A stretch of 6,524 bases of DNA from an uncultured Clostridia bacterium. Its GTDB lineage: Bacteria > Bacillota > Clostridia > Oscillospirales > Acutalibacteraceae. The translations under genes and the position numbers were made by a program. The notes beneath the pieces are model-generated. The model saw only the letters and a program-made list of their open reading frames with translations, was not told the origin of the DNA and did no database searches. How positions within the stretch are numbered: position 1 is the stretch's first letter; every line of letters starts with the position of its first letter. Location: NCBI GenBank assembly GCA_937919155.1, contig CALFPM010000187.1, forward strand, positions 1 to 6,524, written 5' to 3'. Shown piece by piece: positions 1 to 5,699 of the stretch.

Positions 1-705
1 AGCGCAGCCATTGAACTGTGGCTGACAGAAGGGGAGACCACCAAAAAGATCGTCTTCAGCGGTGACGTGGGCAATACCAACCAGCCTCTGCTGAATGACC
101 CGAAAAAAATCGAAGAGACAGACTATCTGGTGATCGAATCCACCTACGGTGACCGTCTCCACGAGGAGCGGAAAAACGTGGTACAGCCTCTGGCGGCCTA
201 TTTGCAGGAGACCTTTGATCGCGGGGGCAACGTAATCATCCCCGCCTTTGCGGTGGGACGTACACAGGAGATGCTGTACTACCTCCGTGAGATCAAAAAC
301 GAGGGCCTTGTAAAGGGCCACCCCGACTTCCCCGTTTACGTTGACAGTCCTATGGCAATAGAGGCAACCAGCGTATTCCTTCAGAGCTATGAAGAAAACT
401 TTGACGAGGAGACAAGAGAACTGCTCCGTCAGGGTATAAATCCCATATTCTTTGAGGGTCTGAATTTGGCCGTTTCGGCAGACGAATCAAAGCTTATTAA
501 CGAAAACAAGACCCCGAAGATAATCATTTCCGCCAGTGGAATGTGTGAGGCGGGCAGAATAAGACACCATCTGAAGCATAACCTTTGGAAAAAGAACTGT
601 ACCGTACTTTTCGTTGGATATCAGGCGGAAGGAACCTTGGGCAGAGATATTCTTGAGGGCAAGAAAAAGGTAAAGCTTTTCGGCGAAAAAATCACCGTAG
701 ATATC
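1..705 (+). other. Beta-CASP metallo-beta-lactamase-fold RNase region (partial at both ends)
   Basis: Members of this family (TTHA0252/Ysh1-like) are zinc-dependent RNA endo- or exonucleases acting in the cytoplasm. Visible signatures: the MBL motif SGDVGN with the bridging-metal Asp at 64-66; beta-CASP motif A, ESTYGDR, at 136-156; the conserved PAFAVGRTQE segment near 241-270; DSPMA at 343-357; SGMCEAGRIRHHL at 535-573, with motif B His in HHLKHNL at 565-585; and FVGYQAEGTLGR followed by KVKLFGEKITV up to 699. The HxHxDH zinc motif lies upstream of the window. The expected motif C (a GHAD-type His) and the C-terminal end are absent, because the sequence switches to GH78 right after GEKITV. 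The piece therefore could not form a full active site alone. Composition changes within it: bases 1-360 are about 54% GC with only CGN arginine codons, and 361-705 are about 44% GC with mostly AGA. Confidence 0.9.
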
Positions 706-2199
706 CCCTATAATGCACAGCTTACTCCCTATCTTAAAGTTATAGCACCTGCAGGCAAAAAGATTCGTATAACAACAGAAAACACTTTAATCGGTGCAGT
801 TTCAACTACCTATATAACCAAAGAGGGCGAACAGGAGTTTGAATCTTTAGGCTGGGTTAACGGAGAGCATATTACTTATGACATACCACACGGCGTTACA
901 GTTGTTTCTCTCAAGTACCGTGAAACAGGATATGACAGTTCATTCTGTGGTGACTTCACTTGTGATGATGAATTCCTGAATTCTCTTTGGCAAAAATCTC
1001 TGCGTACTCTCTATGTTACCATGCGTGACAATTTTATGGATTGTCCCGACAGAGAAAGAGCACAATGGTGGGGCGATGTCACAAGTGAAATGATTATGAC
1101 GATGTACTCTATGGACAGCAATTCCTATCTGCTGTATCAAAAGGGTGTGGAGGCTATGCTTTCTCATGTTGATGACACAAAAGTGCTTCAGACTGTTGTG
1201 CCTATAAGCGGTGACTATTTTGAACTCCCCGTTCAGCAGCTTGCAGGAATCGCAGGTTTCCTCACTTATTATGAATACACAGGCGACAAGGCTTTTATCG
1301 AAAATGTTTACGGAGCTTGTATTGACTATCTGAAGCTTTGGGAAATCGGTGAAAATAATCTTGTCGTTCATCGCGGCGGCTCGTGGGATTGGGCTGACTG
1401 GGGCAAAAAGGCGGATATGACCGCCATTGAAAACGCCTGGGTTTACCATGCTCTTTCTGCCACAGAGAAAATGGCGGAGCTTTTGGGAAAAGACGAGGAT
1501 ATCTCATTTATTACCGAAAGAAAAGATATTATTGCAAAGGGTTACGAGGCTCTTTGGACAGATGAAGGATTCAAAAGCAAAGATGCGAGAAAACCCGATG
1601 ACAGAGCAAATGCCCTTGCAGTTTTGTCGGGACTTGCAGAAAAAGAGCAGTATGATATCATTGCAAATGTGCTCAAAACCACAGAGAATTCAAGTCCGTA
1701 TATGGAATATTATGTTCTTGAAGCACTTTGCAAAATGGGAGAATATGAGGCTGCAAAAGACAGAATCAAGGACAGATATAATGATATGATGTGTGAGGAT
1801 TACTCCACTCTCTGGGAATTCTGGGACTCCTGGCGAGGCACCAGGAATCACGCATGGAGCGGCGGACCTCTTGTTATAATGAGCAAGCATTTTGCAGGTA
1901 TCACTCCGCTTGAAGCAGGCTATGAAAAGGTTAAAATCGAGCCTCAATACACTCTGTCAGACAGCATAAACTGCACTGTTCCGAGCGTAAAAGGGTTAAT
2001 TACTCTGGATTATGAAAAGGTTTCCGATGATTATATTATCAACCTTACTCTCCCGCAAGGCACAAAGGCTGTTTTATATGCGCCTGCCAACGCTGTTGTA
2101 AATATCAATTCAGAGGTTTATTACCAGAACGGTGAATATATAAACAATGATAAAATCGGCAATGTGGAGATTGTGGAAAAAGCACCCGTTAACGGATAA
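1..2199 (+). CDS. In-frame fusion: truncated beta-CASP RNase joined to truncated GH78 alpha-L-rhamnosidase
   Basis: One uninterrupted frame runs from the first base to the TAA at 2197-2199 (732 codons in the window). The 5' end lies outside the window. The first in-frame GTG, at 67, is the Val of the metal-binding SGDVGN motif and so cannot be the true start. Two unrelated families are joined. Up to about codon 235 the protein is a beta-CASP metallo-beta-lactamase-fold nuclease that stops inside its RMMBL region. From about codon 236 it is a GH78 rhamnosidase that starts after its N-terminal beta domains. Neither half is complete, there is no linker, and the two functions (RNA processing in the cytoplasm, glycan hydrolysis) have no known partnership. 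The most likely reading is two broken genes that happen to share a frame at a chimeric join, and a natural fusion is the less likely alternative. The frame ends 131 bases before the DUF2804 gene on the same strand. Confidence 0.85.
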   Translation, partial: SAAIELWLTEGETTKKIVFSGDVGNTNQPLLNDPKKIEETDYLVIESTYGDRLHEERKNVVQPLAAYLQETFDRGGNVIIPAFAVGRTQEMLYYLREIKNEGLVKGHPDFPVYVDSPMAIEATSVFLQSYEENFDEETRELLRQGINPIFFEGLNLAVSADESKLINENKTPKIIISASGMCEAGRIRHHLKHNLWKKNCTVLFVGYQAEGTLGRDILEGKKKVKLFGEKITVDIPYNAQLTPYLKVIAPAGKKIRITTENTLIGAVSTTYITKEGEQEFESLGWVNGEHITYDIPHGVTVVSLKYRETGYDSSFCGDFTCDDEFLNSLWQKSLRTLYVTMRDNFMDCPDRERAQWWGDVTSEMIMTMYSMDSNSYLLYQKGVEAMLSHVDDTKVLQTVVPISGDYFELPVQQLAGIAGFLTYYEYTGDKAFIENVYGACIDYLKLWEIGENNLVVHRGGSWDWADWGKKADMTAIENAWVYHALSATEKMAELLGKDEDISFITERKDIIAKGYEALWTDEGFKSKDARKPDDRANALAVLSGLAEKEQYDIIANVLKTTENSSPYMEYYVLEALCKMGEYEAAKDRIKDRYNDMMCEDYSTLWEFWDSWRGTRNHAWSGGPLVIMSKHFAGITPLEAGYEKVKIEPQYTLSDSINCTVPSVKGLITLDYEKVSDDYIINLTLPQGTKAVLYAPANAVVNINSEVYYQNGEYINNDKIGNVEIVEKAPVNG
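697..711. other. Junction between the beta-CASP gene and the GH78 gene
   Basis: Beta-CASP homology ends at GEKITV (codons to 699) and GH78 homology begins at about IPYNAQ (from 703). Only one or two codons separate the two families, so the breakpoint can be placed within about 10 bases. No transposon end, direct repeat or stop codon is visible at the join. Confidence 0.75.
706..2199 (+). other. GH78 alpha-L-rhamnosidase, catalytic and C-terminal domains (N-terminus missing)
   Basis: GH78 enzymes are inverting glycosidases that release terminal alpha-L-rhamnose from plant glycosides, pectin side chains or bacterial glycans. The piece begins at PYNAQLTPYLKV, inside the beta domain that precedes the catalytic barrel. 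The (alpha/alpha)6 barrel carries the family signature DCPDRERAQWWGD at 1039-1077: Asp at 1039, the proposed general-acid Glu at 1054, Trp at 1066 and Asp at 1075 match the spacing of catalytic residues known for Bacillus RhaB. A second signature, TLWEFWDSW, holds the likely general-base Glu at 1816-1818, followed by NHAWSGGP. The region after about 1880 (ITPLEAGYEKVKIEPQ and onward) looks like the usual C-terminal beta-sandwich. About 498 codons are present, whereas full GH78 proteins usually have roughly 700-1000 residues, so several hundred N-terminal residues are lost. Catalytic residues look intact. No signal peptide can be judged, because the N-terminus is gone. Confidence 0.93.
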
Positions 2200-2272
2200 G
2201 ATGAATTCCGATTTATCATAAAATGAAAAAACCGAATGTGACGGCGTTAAGTTTGCCGAAATAAAATTATTG

Positions 2273-2301
2273 TTGAAATATTTGTCATTACATTGTAGAA
2301 T
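2273..2301 (+). promoter_or_regulatory. Sigma70-type promoter for the DUF2804 gene
   Basis: A -35 box TTGAAA at 2273-2278 is followed by exactly 17 bases and a -10 box TAGAAT at 2296-2301. Each box differs from consensus at one or two positions, and the spacing is optimal. Transcription would start near 2308, giving a leader of about 23 bases that contains the Shine-Dalgarno. The surrounding 2200-2330 intergenic stretch is AT-rich and holds no gene and no convincing terminator for the upstream frame. Confidence 0.65.
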
Positions 2302-2317
2302 TATGTTATTGATAAGT

Positions 2318-2323
2318 GGGAGG
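2318..2323 (+). promoter_or_regulatory. Shine-Dalgarno deciding the DUF2804 start
   Basis: GGGAGG at 2318-2323 lies 7 bases before ATG at 2331, which is ideal spacing. An in-frame GTG at 2316 overlaps this site and is therefore not the start. Confidence 0.8.
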
Positions 2324-2330
2324 AAAGAAA

Positions 2331-3425
2331 ATGAGCAACGAACTGAAAAGAACCTATGTGCCATTCAAGGATTGGGAAGAGAAATCAAAGCAGACGGAAT
2401 ACACGGAAAGCACCCCTCTCCTTAACCCTGACGGCACTCTGAATGCCAAAGGATGGGCAAGGCGCAATGTTTTTGAATATGACCGCAATCTCGTTAAAAC
2501 GGGCATTATGAGCCGAAAGGAATGGGATTTCTATAACATTGTTGACGGTGAGATGCAGATTCTTGTCAGCTTTGCAAACATCAATCTGGGCGGCTATGTT
2601 GCCGCGAAGCTCACTAACCTGAAAACGGGCGAGGTTATCTGCGACTCAATGCAGTATTTCCTCGGCGCAAACAAGCATGTTCCTCCTGCAAAGGGCGATG
2701 TTCCCAACCGTTATAAGGACAAAATCGGAAAGACCGAATTTGATTTTGACACCAAGGAAACGGAAAGAACTCTTTGGTACAAAGGCTCATATAAGGGCAA
2801 ACCCGTTGAAGTTAATGTCACAATGGACATTATGCCGGGACTTGAAAACATAACAACCGTTTTTCCGTTTGATGAAGATAACACCAAGTATTTTATGACC
2901 ACAAAGCAGATGTGTATGCCCTGCGAGGGTAAGTTTGTTTTCGGTGATTATGTGTATGAATTCGGCAAGGATGCCGCGTTCTGCACCCTTGATTGGGGCA
3001 GAGTGAACACCGTTCACAAAATGGTCTGGTATTGGGGAAGCGGCAATCAGTACATAACAGATGAAAAGGGAGAAAAACACCTTCTCGGCTTTGAAATCAC
3101 CTGGGCAATCGGCAACGAAAGCAACGCAACGGAAACCTGCATTTTCTATGACGGAAAGGTGCATAAATTCGGTGCGGTTGATGTTGAGAAATTCCCCAAA
3201 GGCAGATTCCTTGAACCGTGGAAATTTGTTTCCGAGGACGGCAGGTTCAATATGACAATGACCCCCACTTTTGATAATCACACGGATGTTGACTTCAAAA
3301 TCGGCAGAATGAACTGCCACCAGATTTTCGGAATGTGGAACGGGGACGTCACTCTCGATGACGGAACAAAAATTGAGATAAAGGATATGTTCACATTCTG
3401 TGAATATGTTGAAAACAGATGGTAA
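2331..3425 (+). CDS. DUF2804 family protein
   Basis: This is a complete 364-residue protein starting at the ATG supported by the GGGAGG site and ending in TAA at 3423-3425. It belongs to the DUF2804 family (Pfam PF10974). Family signatures are an N-terminal LLNPDGTLNAKGWARR followed by EYDRNLVK (about residues 30-56), KEWDFYNI (about 63-70), and the central LDWGR then WYWGSG pair (about residues 220-238). The C-terminal half is rich in alternating hydrophobic residues and aromatics, suggesting a beta-sheet fold. No signal peptide or membrane segment is visible, so a cytoplasmic location is likely. The family has no function I can state with confidence. Here the gene lies between a GH78 rhamnosidase and a convergent GPH sugar symporter, which hints at a part in glycoside use, but that is inference only. 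It has its own promoter and a terminator after it, so it appears to be a single-gene transcript. Confidence 0.88.
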   Translation: MSNELKRTYVPFKDWEEKSKQTEYTESTPLLNPDGTLNAKGWARRNVFEYDRNLVKTGIMSRKEWDFYNIVDGEMQILVSFANINLGGYVAAKLTNLKTGEVICDSMQYFLGANKHVPPAKGDVPNRYKDKIGKTEFDFDTKETERTLWYKGSYKGKPVEVNVTMDIMPGLENITTVFPFDEDNTKYFMTTKQMCMPCEGKFVFGDYVYEFGKDAAFCTLDWGRVNTVHKMVWYWGSGNQYITDEKGEKHLLGFEITWAIGNESNATETCIFYDGKVHKFGAVDVEKFPKGRFLEPWKFVSEDGRFNMTMTPTFDNHTDVDFKIGRMNCHQIFGMWNGDVTLDDGTKIEIKDMFTFCEYVENRW

Positions 3426-3430
3426 AGAAA

Positions 3431-3465
3431 ATGGCGTACATCAAACGATGTACACCATTATTTTT
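3431..3465 (+). terminator. Rho-independent terminator between convergent genes
   Basis: Arms 3431-3442 and 3447-3458 pair over 12 positions with one C/A mismatch, closing an AAAC loop. TTATTTTTATT follows on the + strand, starting 5 bases after the DUF2804 stop codon. Read on the minus strand, the same hairpin lies just after the transporter stop codon and is followed by a moderately U-rich TTTCTTTA, so it may work in both directions, more weakly on the minus strand. Confidence 0.75.
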
Positions 3466-4918
3466 ATTCTGCAGTTCTTTTGTTTCTGAGTTCGGTATAC
3501 ATAACCTCAAGTTTTGATTTGTTGAGGGGATAGCCGAACTTGAACAGAATAAATACGAGAGTATAAACGATTGCAGGAATGATTGTGCAGACGAAAAGGA
3601 TGCCTTCGCCAACGCCTTCAACATAGCCTGCAGAGCCGTGGATTGCGCCGTTGTAGCCTGCAACCGCACCGAGCAGCTTCATTCCGCCGACATCGGCGAT
3701 TGTCTGACCGAGGTTGCGGCAGAAGGTGTAAACCGCGTAAACCGCGCTTTCGCTTCTGATGCCTGTTTTATATTCCTGATAGTCGATAACGTCTGTGATG
3801 ATTGCCCAGTTTGTGATGCTGACAAATGAATAACCGAAGCCGATTATGAATGTGAAGAGCATAAACACAACGGGGCCGCTGCCGAGTCTGTCGCAATGGG
3901 GAACAATAAAGAACATGAGAACAGCCGCAACAGCTGAGAAGAATGTGCCCACACTGCAAAGCTCCTGCTTTCCGAACTTTTTGACAAGTTTGGGCATGAA
4001 GAAAATCATTACTGCCATGGGCAGGTAGTTTGCGATTGTTCCGATAATTGAAAGGTCTGTGTTCTCAAAGAAGTTTTTGTAGAGATACTGGTTAAGCGAT
4101 GCAAACTGAAGCTGACCGCTGATAAGAATGCCTGAAAGTGCGGCAACAACGAAAGGTCTGCTCTTGAACATTCCGATGTAGGTTTTCTTAAGGTCAACCT
4201 TGGGCTCTTCTTCGGAAGCAACTCTTTCCTTTGTGTTAAAGAAGCAGAGGTAGAAGAAGATGATTGACAGAACGCCCATTATAATTCCGAATTTCAGCAT
4301 TCCGCCTGCATCCGCAGCCTTAACAGCAACACCCTGACTGTTTGTGCCTGTAACCGTATAAATAATCATAGGGCCGATAAGCAGGGGGATTGCTCCGCCA
4401 AGACCTGCACCGATTGAACGGAAGGTTGAAAGGAGCGTTCTGCCCTCAGGGTCATCAGTGATAACCGAAGCGAGCGAGCCGTAGGGAATGTTGATTGTTG
4501 TGTACATCATGCCGTAGCCGATGTAGGTTATGTACATAAGGGCAAGAACAAGGGTTTCGCTTGCCGTGAAATCTCTGAAATTCACAAAGCAGAGCATTGC
4601 CATGATTCCGAGAGGAATTGCAAACCATTTTATGAAGGGTCTGAATTTGCCGTCCTTATTGGGTCTTTTCTTTGCGATAATGTTGCCCCAGAGGGGGTCG
4701 TTGATTGCGTCCCAGAGCCTTGCAATAAGCAGCAGGGTGGTGATTTTGTTTTCAGCAACCTTGAGGATGTCGGTGTAGAACACCTTGAGATAGGATGAAA
4801 CATAGGTCAGCACAAAAAGGTTGGCGGCATCGCCGAAGGCATAGCCAAGCCCGTCTCTGAAACCGATTTTGTTGGGATGTTTCATTTCTGCAGCCTCAAG
4901 TGAACGTTGTTTTTCCAA
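3464..4918 (-). CDS. GPH-family (MelB/XynP-like) sugar:cation symporter
   Basis: This 484-residue integral membrane protein of the glycoside-pentoside-hexuronide:cation symporter family (MFS fold) has about 12 hydrophobic segments, from roughly residue 31 to 462, with a charged central loop at about 229-254. ARLWDAINDPLWG carries Arg67, Asp70 and Asp74, which match by spacing MelB Arg52, Asp55 and Asp59, the cation-site residues, so Na+ or H+ coupling is expected. NIPYGSL (143-149) has Asn where MelB has a third Asp, as is common in other GPH branches. DVIDYQEYKTGIR (376-388) is the conserved segment before helix 11, and its Lys384 corresponds to MelB Lys377. Substrate cannot be read from sequence: a pentoside, rhamnoside or other small glycoside would fit beside GH78. 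The chosen start is TTG at 4918, supported by an AAAGGAGGT site 7 bases upstream; an ATG at 4885 is an alternative. The PHP gene lies 67 bases upstream on the same strand. Confidence 0.93.
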   Translation of the reverse strand: MEKQRSLEAAEMKHPNKIGFRDGLGYAFGDAANLFVLTYVSSYLKVFYTDILKVAENKITTLLLIARLWDAINDPLWGNIIAKKRPNKDGKFRPFIKWFAIPLGIMAMLCFVNFRDFTASETLVLALMYITYIGYGMMYTTINIPYGSLASVITDDPEGRTLLSTFRSIGAGLGGAIPLLIGPMIIYTVTGTNSQGVAVKAADAGGMLKFGIIMGVLSIIFFYLCFFNTKERVASEEEPKVDLKKTYIGMFKSRPFVVAALSGILISGQLQFASLNQYLYKNFFENTDLSIIGTIANYLPMAVMIFFMPKLVKKFGKQELCSVGTFFSAVAAVLMFFIVPHCDRLGSGPVVFMLFTFIIGFGYSFVSITNWAIITDVIDYQEYKTGIRSESAVYAVYTFCRNLGQTIADVGGMKLLGAVAGYNGAIHGSAGYVEGVGEGILFVCTIIPAIVYTLVFILFKFGYPLNKSKLEVMYTELRNKRTAE

Positions 4919-4924
4919 CGAATT

Positions 4925-4933
4925 ACCTCCTTT
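4925..4933 (-). promoter_or_regulatory. Strong Shine-Dalgarno deciding a TTG start
   Basis: Read on the minus strand this is AAAGGAGGT, nearly the full anti-16S complement, with GGAGG ending 7 bases before TTG at 4918-4916. It favours the TTG start over the in-frame ATG at 4885, which has only a GAGG upstream. Confidence 0.75.
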
Positions 4934-4940
4934 ATAAAAC

Positions 4941-4968
4941 TATCAATAAAATACCACTTTATTTGATA
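4941..4968. promoter_or_regulatory. Inverted repeat overlapping the symporter promoter (possible operator)
   Basis: TATCAATAAA (4941-4950) and TTTATTTGATA (4958-4968) are inverted copies that differ by one extra T, separated by 7 bases. The repeat covers the candidate -10 box and most of the spacer, where a repressor would block transcription. It is AT-rich and could be coincidental. No regulator gene is present in the window. Confidence 0.3.
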
Positions 4969-4976
4969 AAAAGCAA
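4948..4976 (-). promoter_or_regulatory. Candidate promoter for the symporter gene
   Basis: On the minus strand, TTGCTT (4976-4971) is followed by a 17-base spacer and TATTTT (4953-4948). It sits in the 67-base gap between the PHP stop codon and the symporter start. Both boxes are imperfect and the region is AT-rich, so a chance match is possible; the two genes might instead share one transcript. Confidence 0.4.
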
Positions 4977-4985
4977 GTTTATTTA

Positions 4986-5699
4986 TTAAAATGCGAAATA
5001 TTTTTCGCGCTGCTTCTGGATTCTGCCGCTGATGAATTCAAGAGTTTCCTTTGCGCCCTCAACACCGCAGGCGTAGTCCTTCATTGCGCGTCCTTCTTCA
5101 TAGCAAAGGTCGTCATGGAGGGGGAAGTAATCCTGAAGAAGGAATGTTGCGTAGCGTGCAAGTCTGAAATCACCAACAAGTCTGAATTCCTTGCTGATGC
5201 CGTCAATTGCGATGGAATAGAAATTCTTGATTGAATCAATGATAGCTTCGCACTCGTTTTTGGGTGAGAATACCATTGTTGAGCAGATGTGAGCGTTGCG
5301 GTTGTTGATTGAGCCGTGGCTGTCCGTGCTGCCGACTATGGGGAAATTGTAGCCCTGAGCCTTGATTTCGTAATACTTATGAGTCTGGAAGCCGTTGTGT
5401 TCATAGTAGTTTTCACCGCCGAGCACCTCAAATGCATCGAAAGGCTGACTCTTAAGCATAAAGTTTGTCAGGTTTTCGGGCACCTGATGAACGTTTGAAA
5501 GCCAGTAGGGATGGCAGAATATGCCGAGACCCTCAGCCTTCTTTATGTGGTTGAATACCCACACACAGCTTGCGTATGTGAAAGGCTCAATGCCTTCGGG
5601 GATGTCAAGTGTTGCGGCAAGGGCGTCAACCTCTGCTCGTGTGACGTAATTCACTTTTTCAAGACGAAGAACGCCGTTTGAACGCTCCCAGTCACAAGC
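4986..5699 (-). CDS. PHP-domain metal-dependent hydrolase, C-terminal part (5' end lost)
   Basis: This is the C-terminal portion (about 238 codons) of a PHP-superfamily protein, a group of metal-dependent phosphoesterase-like hydrolases. Visible metal-site motifs are FCHPYW, with His at 5513-5511, and GSTDSHG, with Asp at 5324-5322 and His at 5318-5316, which corresponds to the DxH of the last PHP motif. The N-terminal DxHxH motif is missing. The reading frame continues upstream of the GTG at 5654 through LRLEKVNYVTRAEVD and CDWER-like sequence to about 5699, where family-like sequence stops and the antisense BY-kinase piece begins. The GTG is therefore internal, and the gene is broken at its 5' side. 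It ends in TAA at 4988-4986, 67 bases before the symporter TTG, and the two are probably co-transcribed or co-regulated. Substrate is unknown. A CehA/McbA-like or PHP phosphoesterase role in glycan use is possible but unproven. Confidence 0.78.
   Translation of the reverse strand, partial: ACDWERSNGVLRLEKVNYVTRAEVDALAATLDIPEGIEPFTYASCVWVFNHIKKAEGLGIFCHPYWLSNVHQVPENLTNFMLKSQPFDAFEVLGGENYYEHNGFQTHKYYEIKAQGYNFPIVGSTDSHGSINNRNAHICSTMVFSPKNECEAIIDSIKNFYSIAIDGISKEFRLVGDFRLARYATFLLQDYFPLHDDLCYEEGRAMKDYACGVEGAKETLEFISGRIQKQREKYFAF

Noticed and set aside
67..69. GTG as the start of the first gene
   Set aside because: It encodes the Val in the conserved SGDVGN metal motif, and the frame is open with family-like sequence (SAAIELWLTEGE) back to base 1.
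940..1449. Long antisense open frame opposite GH78
   Set aside because: It lies fully inside strongly conserved GH78 coding sequence, with no ribosome site and no recognisable motif.
2186..2195. Perfect 10-base palindrome CCGTTAACGG at the end of the GH78 gene
   Set aside because: It is short, in coding sequence, and followed by no U-tract; chance is likely.
2149..2217. Inverted repeat GATAAAATCGG (2149-2159) and CCGATTTATC (2208-2217) around the GH78 stop
   Set aside because: One base is unpaired, the 48-base loop is long and no T-run follows, so I do not call a terminator.
2316..2318. GTG as the DUF2804 start
   Set aside because: It overlaps the Shine-Dalgarno; ATG at 2331 has ideal spacing.
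2787..3320. Long antisense open frame opposite DUF2804
   Set aside because: It is explained by the codon use of the DUF2804 gene; no family signature or ribosome site.
4993..5008. Six-base-pair hairpin GCGAAA/TTTCGC near the PHP stop on the minus strand
   Set aside because: The stem is short and AT-rich, lies inside the coding end, and is followed by only ATTTTAATAAA; too weak to call.
5652..5654. GTG as the start of the PHP protein
   Set aside because: Upstream codons continue family-like sequence (LRLEK, CDWER), no Shine-Dalgarno precedes it, and the N-terminal PHP motif would still be missing.
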